From NCBI GenBank assembly GCA_021613535.1, contig CP075496.1, positions 10,168,001-10,232,000 of the forward strand: a stretch of DNA of 64,000 nt, read 5' to 3'. Within the stretch, counting starts at the first letter, position 1. Each line of letters starts with the position of its first letter. The notes under the pieces were generated by a model, which was given only the letters and a program-made list of their open reading frames with translations, was not told the origin of the DNA and ran no database searches. The stretch is from Adineta vaga. Taxonomy: Eukaryota; Rotifera. This document shows, in pieces, positions 58,505 through 64,000 of this stretch. A program made the translations under genes and the position numbers.

Positions 58505-60634
58505 TTATTTTTGCGGAGATGAAGGTACAAGTAAAAAATTCATATCATCAAAAGCTGATGTATAACTATTCATTGTTGCTAAAGATGGTGATGGAAGAAT
58601 TGTATTTGAATTTGGGATAATATTCTTGTCATTTTTATATTCAACCATATCTTCATGTTCAATCATATCTTTAATTAAATTTTTCAATTCAAATAAGATA
58701 CTTATTAGACAACCACTTTGTAGACGATCATAAACTTTATCCACAGTATCACTGATTGAAGATGATGTTGTCGATATATCATTCGAATATGTATGAGTAT
58801 GAATATAAATTAATTCCAAACAAAGAGAACGTAATTGTTTATAGACAAGAACAATTTCACGTTTGAACTAAAAAGATAAATCAAATCAACTTTGATATTC
58901 GTATTCATTTTACTGATTGGAAACATCCTTGATGTTACATACTACATGACCTTTTCTCTGTGCATTAAGCAGGAAATTCAAGTTAAAGAATTACTAGAGA
59001 TAATTTCCTTTCTTACCTCTTCTGTTTGAAGAAGTTCGTCTAGCAGACATTTTTCATTAATGCATGAATTAGGTTGTGTTTGTGATATTTCCACACCATC
59101 ATTATCTTCGTCTTCCATATGACAATCTTCAATGACATTATCATCTTCATCGATAATTGTCGAATTGAACCGAGTAGTTCTATGTGAATAGAGACCAAAA
59201 TCATCTTGTAATTCTTGCATGAAAGATGTTGGTACACGATTTTCTGAACTATATTGTGATAAACGATGAATTAATTCGTGGGCATCATTTAATTCTTTTT
59301 CATTTTGAAATTTCTAAGAGAAAAAATCTGAATGAAAAGTACGAGATGTTTGTCGAATAGTTACTGTTGCTTGCAAAGATCGATATTCATCTTCGAAGGA
59401 AATATATTTTCGTTGACATTCATCAAGTTTATGTGCTAATGTATCACGTTCGTCGATTACTAAATGATAGTCTAATTCAAGTTGAAGATGTTGACAATGA
59501 AGATTATTGAACTAGAATTAAAAACAAGTTTTTATTTTTCTATTGATATTAAAGATTGTTTCGATATTTAACTTGAAAGTCGATATGAGATTTGCCTTCT
59601 TGCATGTTCTAATCCTTTTTGAAAAGAAGAAAAAAGAGGGTCTACTCATCGAATTAAAAAGCGTTTCTTATTGTAATCGATCTATTGAAGATAATTTCAT
59701 TGTATGTAGTTCAATAAGAAAACAAAAATAACTCAAATCGAACTCAATTTATAGGCGACAAAACAGGATGTACTTCAAGCTATATGTTACTTTATAGAAA
59801 GTTAATTCAGTGCAAATCTTAATAGAAAAAACGCGTATTTTTATGCCCTTCGAGAAGTAAATTAGTTACCTGTTGTTTTACTATAGACAATTCGTGTGTT
59901 TGCTGTGTGTTTGTTTGACATACGGTATCAGATTGTTGCCGTAATATTCTCAATTGTTCTTGTAATCTTGATTCGCTTGTACGACTCTATTTGTGATAAG
60001 AGAATTTCGTTTGACTTGAAATTTATCAATTAGAAGAAAAATTTGTCTATATACGTACAATTTGTAATTCTTGAGTAAGTTTATAATTGATATCAGTTAT
60101 TTCTTGAATCGTTTGAATTTGTTGTTCATCATGAATTCGTTGTTCACGACGGAAATCTTCTATTTGACGTTTTAGTTCATATTTATCTTCGTTTAAATCA
60201 ATTGTTTTCGTTTCACATTCACTTTGAACTTGTTCAACAAGTAAACGTAATTCATATCGTTCTTGTTCAAGTGCCTAGAGAAAGAAAGACAAAAAGAAGT
60301 GCTACATTTTTTTCTTCTTCTAAATCTAAATTCAGTACATCAATTCTTTGTTGATAATCTCCATTGATTATTTCAATTTGTCGTTCAAGTTCTTCTTTTT
60401 GTTCCAATAAAACTTTACCACATTTTGCTGCTAATATCAATTGACGATCTTTAATTGCTAATTGATTTATTAACGAATTATCCTAAATAACATAGTAAAA
60501 TATCTTATGACAAATGTTTATACAAATAAACTTACTTGATCATCTTGATTACAACAATTATCATTATTTGTCATATCATCAAGGTATTTAATGGATGTAA
60601 AATTTTCGATTTCATTTAATAAATTTTCTTCCAT
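58505..60634 (-). CDS. BICD-family-like coiled-coil dynein adaptor
   Basis: Seven exons: 60634-60536, 60482-60339, 60274-60059, 59986-59870, 59511-59365, 59313-59017 and 58867-58505; 460 aa, all in phase 0. The protein is mostly coiled coil. Near the N-terminus RQLILAAKCGKVLLEQKEEL carries AAxxG, the CC1-box pattern with which BICD, BICDL and Spindly adaptors bind dynein light intermediate chain. ALEQERYELRLLVEQ and SRLQEQLRILRQQSDTV resemble BICDL coiled-coil segments. KCLLDELLQTEE (about aa 330) resembles a Spindly-type motif that contacts dynactin. An acidic stretch (DEDDNVIEDCHMEDEDND) precedes it. It probably links cargo to dynein-dynactin (inference). Exon 2 could end at 60306 instead, giving a 31-bp intron and 11 more residues; I prefer 60339 because the coiled coil then aligns with BICDL. 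Confidence 0.72.
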
Positions 60635-62698
60635 AGATAGATATTTCTATCTGAAGTAGACCAAGACCTATTGACGTCTGTTCTTACTCTCACACTTTTA
60701 TTTTGTAGTTGTATTACTAACACACTGAATATTACTATCAACAAAAGTAGACAGTAGAGAAGAAAAAGAAAAGAGGAAAAAAATGAACGGCACACATGCG
60801 CAGTAGTTTGCTTTCTTTTTTTTTCTTTCTTTCTTTCTTCTTTTCTCTATTTCATTCCATCATCACCTTCGTTATGCTATACATACATATGTATTGGTTT
60901 GTTCGAAGGAGAGAATAAGAGAGAAGCGTCGCTAAATTAATTACCTACGAAACAGAAATGGCAGCAGACTACAAGAGAGGAGAGAGAGAGGAAAAGAAAG
61001 AGAAAAACTTTTTTTTTTCTTCTTCTACTTTGTATAGGTAAAATAGCACAATGGGTGGTAGTTCGGTATAAACTTCTTTACGTGAGTGGAATAATTATTG
61101 CCAGAAGGAAAAAAAGAAACCTGAAGAAAAGCTCATCAAAAGCTAGTCAGACGAGACGTTTTGGATTTGTGTCCAATAGCATCAAACAATAGAAACAATC
61201 ACATCTAACCTTGGCAACGATTGACATACGGAAATGAAAAGAGAAAAATTCTATTGTGACTAACTCAGTTGCCGTTATCAAAGTTATGATGCAATCGAAC
61301 AATAAGATCGTTGCTTAACTATTACCTACTGCTGTGATCAAACGACAAAGGTCGAAAAAAAACGATTGTGTAATTGAAAGACACTGATTTTGTTTTGTCA
61401 AAAATTGAATCATATGAGAATTTTCTTCTTTTTAATCATATGAAATCAAAATGACCTTGTCTAGAAAAGTAATTTCGAGTCTATCATACATGAAACGTTT
61501 ATAAAACGATTATATAGGTCTTAGAAATAGAAATTCCAATAAGAATATCAAAATGATTTATTGATGATAAAGAAAAGAAATGGCGCAATTTATTCATTCG
61601 AATGTTGAATATTTTCTTGTTTCATCTTGTTGATTACATGACAACGAAGATGATATATCAATCATCAAATCTCATTAATACTATTCTTATCATGTTAGGA
61701 TAATGACATGCAAGGTAATACTAAGAAAAAAGATGTTAATATTGAATAAGTAAATATTAAAAATCGATTCTAGTCAATTGACAAAAAGAAAATCAAATTG
61801 ATTCTTTTTCGATAAGTCAATTTTGATATTTCGACAATCATCATTGTTGTTATGTCAATTGTATACTTGAATATTTTTTAACTTAGAAAACATCGTCATT
61901 ATTCTCTCGTCGAGACACATTAATATTAACGATATGTATGCAAATAGTGATGTTATTTTTTCCAGTTTAATAGGAACTTATTTTTTTAACGGAACGATGT
62001 CAATAAATGTTCTTTGAGAAATTCAATTATTTTAAACCGAGATAATTAAATTTGTATGAAATAAAATGAAGAATAAAAAAAAACGTTCTTTTTTGCTTTT
62101 GAAAATAATAAAAATTCGTTTATTCAATTCTTATCTAGAAAATAATAAATGCTTCATTGAATTCATCAGAAAAACTTTGATATTAATATTTCAAAAGTTC
62201 AAGTACATTCATTTCTAACTTTGAACTAATTATAGATTGATAAACCTTTTTCTAGCTAGAATACAATAACTATGTATTTTTTGGTCACTACCTTTTCGTT
62301 CGTTCGAAAACTAATAATATACGATTGGATTGTTCACATAACTTTCATTGGTATTTTCATGCACCTATCAAATACTTTCTGCTCCATTGAACAGACAGTA
62401 ACATGTAACAATCAATCGACCGTACGAAAACTTTCGTTTTCCGTTCGACAAATAGGTATACATTTGGATGTTCGTATCATGAAAGTGAATATTCGTACTT
62501 GAACTTGATCGTACTCTTTTTAAATTCAAATTAATTTATATTCAAAAAAAGAAACCAAATAATTTATTCAGTTCAATATATTTAAATATGTTCTTTCATC
62601 AGCACCTACTTCTATACACAATGATTAACATTCTTTTTTTCTTCTATTCCATTAAATTTCTTAAGATTTCTTTTTATAGTTCATGAAAATTTGAAAAA
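60635..62698. promoter_or_regulatory. Divergent intergenic region, BICDL-like / FPGS
   Basis: About 2 kb containing promoters for both flanking genes. Polypyrimidine and GA-rich runs lie at about 60820-60850 and 60975-61020. No coding exon is convincing. Confidence 0.45.
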
Positions 62699-64000
62699 AT
62701 GGAAACTAAAAATAAAACAATTGCAGAACAATACAAGGTGGAGACAATGAATCTATTGTTTATCATTTATTCTTTCGTAATTTTCTTGTAGGAAACAATT
62801 TTAACATTAAATTCTTTACAAAAAAATCACTCAGCAATTATAACAGATAGTCAATGGGAAAAGCCGATGATGGATATACGTCGTTATTTATCATGTCTTA
62901 ATATTCAGGTATATGCACTAATTCTGTGATCAGTTCTAATTGACAATTCTAGTTAGATTATATCGATCGATTGAATGTAATTCATGTTGCTGGTACAAAA
63001 GGTAAAGGATCAACGTGTGCATTTACAGAATCAATATTACGACAATATGGATATAAAACTGGTTTTTACAGGTAGGAAATGAATTCCTAATTGTTATTTT
63101 TATTGAAAATCAATCTTTAGTTCACCACATCTAGTAGAAGTTCGAGAACGTATTCGAATTAACGGTCTATTGTTATCGAAAGAAAAATTCATTCATTATT
63201 TTTGGCAATGTTACAATTCTATTGATGAAGCTGTACAACAACGATCAAATGATGAAGTAAAACAATATTAAATAGTCCTAGAACGAAGATATCATTTTTA
63301 TTTTTCTATTTCAGGATCCACTTTGTATGCCATTTTATTTTTCTTTTCTAACAACAATGATGTTTTATGTTTTTGTTCATGAACAAGTTTGAAAAAGAAT
63401 CTTTTTTTTGTATTTCTTTATTCTTATTCGAATATGTTCATAGATTGATGTTGCTATCATCGAAGTTGGTTTCGGTGGTGAATATGATTGTACAAATATT
63501 ATCAAGTTCGTATTTTCTTATCTTTTAATTCAAAGAATCCTTTAATTATTATATAGAAATCCAATTGTATGTGGAATAACATCTTTAGGTTTAGATCATG
63601 TCAAATTATTAGGTAATACAATCGATAAAATAGCTTGGCATAAAGCAGGAATATTCAAAAAACATATCCCAGCTGTAACAGTTCTTCAAATGCCAAAGGC
63701 AATGCATGTTCTATATGAACGAGCAGAAGAAAAACAAGTATGAAAAAGAAATGATTGAAATTTGAATAAAAGAAATTTATTTCAGTGTACATTAACAGTT
63801 GCACCCACATTAAATCAATATTCGAATTATCCATTTCGACTTGCACTCGATGGAGATATACAAGAAGTAAATGCATCATTAGCTGTACAATTAGTATTCC
63901 GTTGGTTAGATAATCGAAAAGGTTAATCAACATTATGTCTATATCTTCATTTTTGACCTCATTCTATTTATATTTAATTCAGTATACTCTTATGATGAAT
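62699..64000 (+). CDS. FPGS: Folylpolyglutamate synthase, 5' part (runs off the window)
   Basis: Exons so far: 62699-62737, 62792-62908, 62953-63071, 63121-63256, 63315-63386, 63444-63505, 63557-63737, 63786-63921 and 63983 onward. The protein follows animal FPGS closely. [16 protein letters not shown] is followed by [20 protein letters not shown] with the ATP P-loop GTKGKGS. Then come [78 protein letters not shown] and [19 protein letters not shown]. The enzyme adds glutamates to folates, retaining them in cytosol and mitochondria for one-carbon metabolism. Donors include GTGGAG, GTTTGA and GTTCGT, weaker than usual here. No clear mitochondrial presequence precedes the start. The C-terminal half lies outside the window. 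Confidence 0.93.

Noticed and set aside
60275-60305. A 31-bp intron as the preferred model in the BICDL-like gene
   Set aside because: In-frame, but the 64-bp alternative matches local intron sizes and gives better coiled-coil alignment; kept only as an alternative.
62272-62502. 76-aa frame with a hydrophobic N-terminus upstream of FPGS
   Set aside because: No family resemblance, AT-rich composition like the surrounding intergenic DNA, and no supporting neighbour exons.
1-64000. CRISPR arrays, bacterial operons, rRNA genes, telomeric repeats, integrated viral genes
   Set aside because: None was seen. Gene structure is eukaryotic throughout, and no reverse transcriptase, integrase or capsid-like frame was recognised.

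Overview
This 64 kb window is intron-rich, AT-rich metazoan DNA. Most introns are about 50-70 bp with GTAAG-type donors and TAG acceptors. It carries EMX and T-box transcription factors, ribosomal protein L4, folylpolyglutamate synthase, BCCIP and a BICD-type dynein adaptor. It also holds many lineage-specific class A GPCR-like receptors, an ADP-ribosyltransferase-like/TPR fusion, and several genes whose closest-looking families are bacterial or fungal (VC0807-like membrane proteins, a DUF4246-like oxygenase, a DJ-1/YciI fusion, a four-TM protein, an SMP-30-like propeller). Compact introns, ART-TPR genes and foreign-looking genes together suggest a bdelloid rotifer (inference; no taxonomic search was possible).

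Layout: 0.35-2.1 kb, DUF4246-like 2OG oxygenase (-). 2.5-3.5 kb, two identical tRNA-Arg(ACG) genes. 4.46-5.22 kb, single-pass membrane protein (+). 6.1-7.1 kb, EMX-like homeobox gene (-) followed by about 3 kb of non-coding, microsatellite-bearing DNA. 10.1-11.1 kb, BCCIP (-) with a tRNA-Ala antisense in its only intron. 11.6-27.3 kb, a cluster in which two families alternate: VC0807-like multi-pass membrane proteins on the minus strand (three intact genes and one broken copy) and mucin-like single-pass receptors with MAM-like ectodomains on the plus strand (A, B, C). 28.7-32.4 kb, two GPCR-like genes (+). 33.1-37.8 kb, two tandem Brachyury-like T-box genes (-). 38.5-40.5 kb, ART-like/TPR gene (-). 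41.8-43.8 kb, RpL4 (-). 45.3-50.2 kb, three more GPCR-like genes. About 51.3-51.6 kb, a short element with terminal inverted repeats flanked by TTAA. 52.4-55.0 kb, four-TM protein and F-box protein (+). 55.7-60.6 kb, SMP-30-like propeller, DJ-1/YciI fusion and BICDL-like adaptor (all -). 62.7-64 kb, the 5' part of FPGS (+), running off the window.

The most unusual part is 11.6-27.3 kb. Receptors A and C are nearly identical through the exons and introns of their ectodomains, but have different signal-peptide exons and different cytoplasmic tails, and similarity stops in the middle of the transmembrane coding sequence. Each of them converges tail-to-tail on a VC0807-like gene (intact after A, degraded after C), so a two-gene unit seems to have been duplicated and then partly homogenised. 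Exon coordinates below were derived by reading splice sites and checking frame by hand. They are predictions without transcript support.
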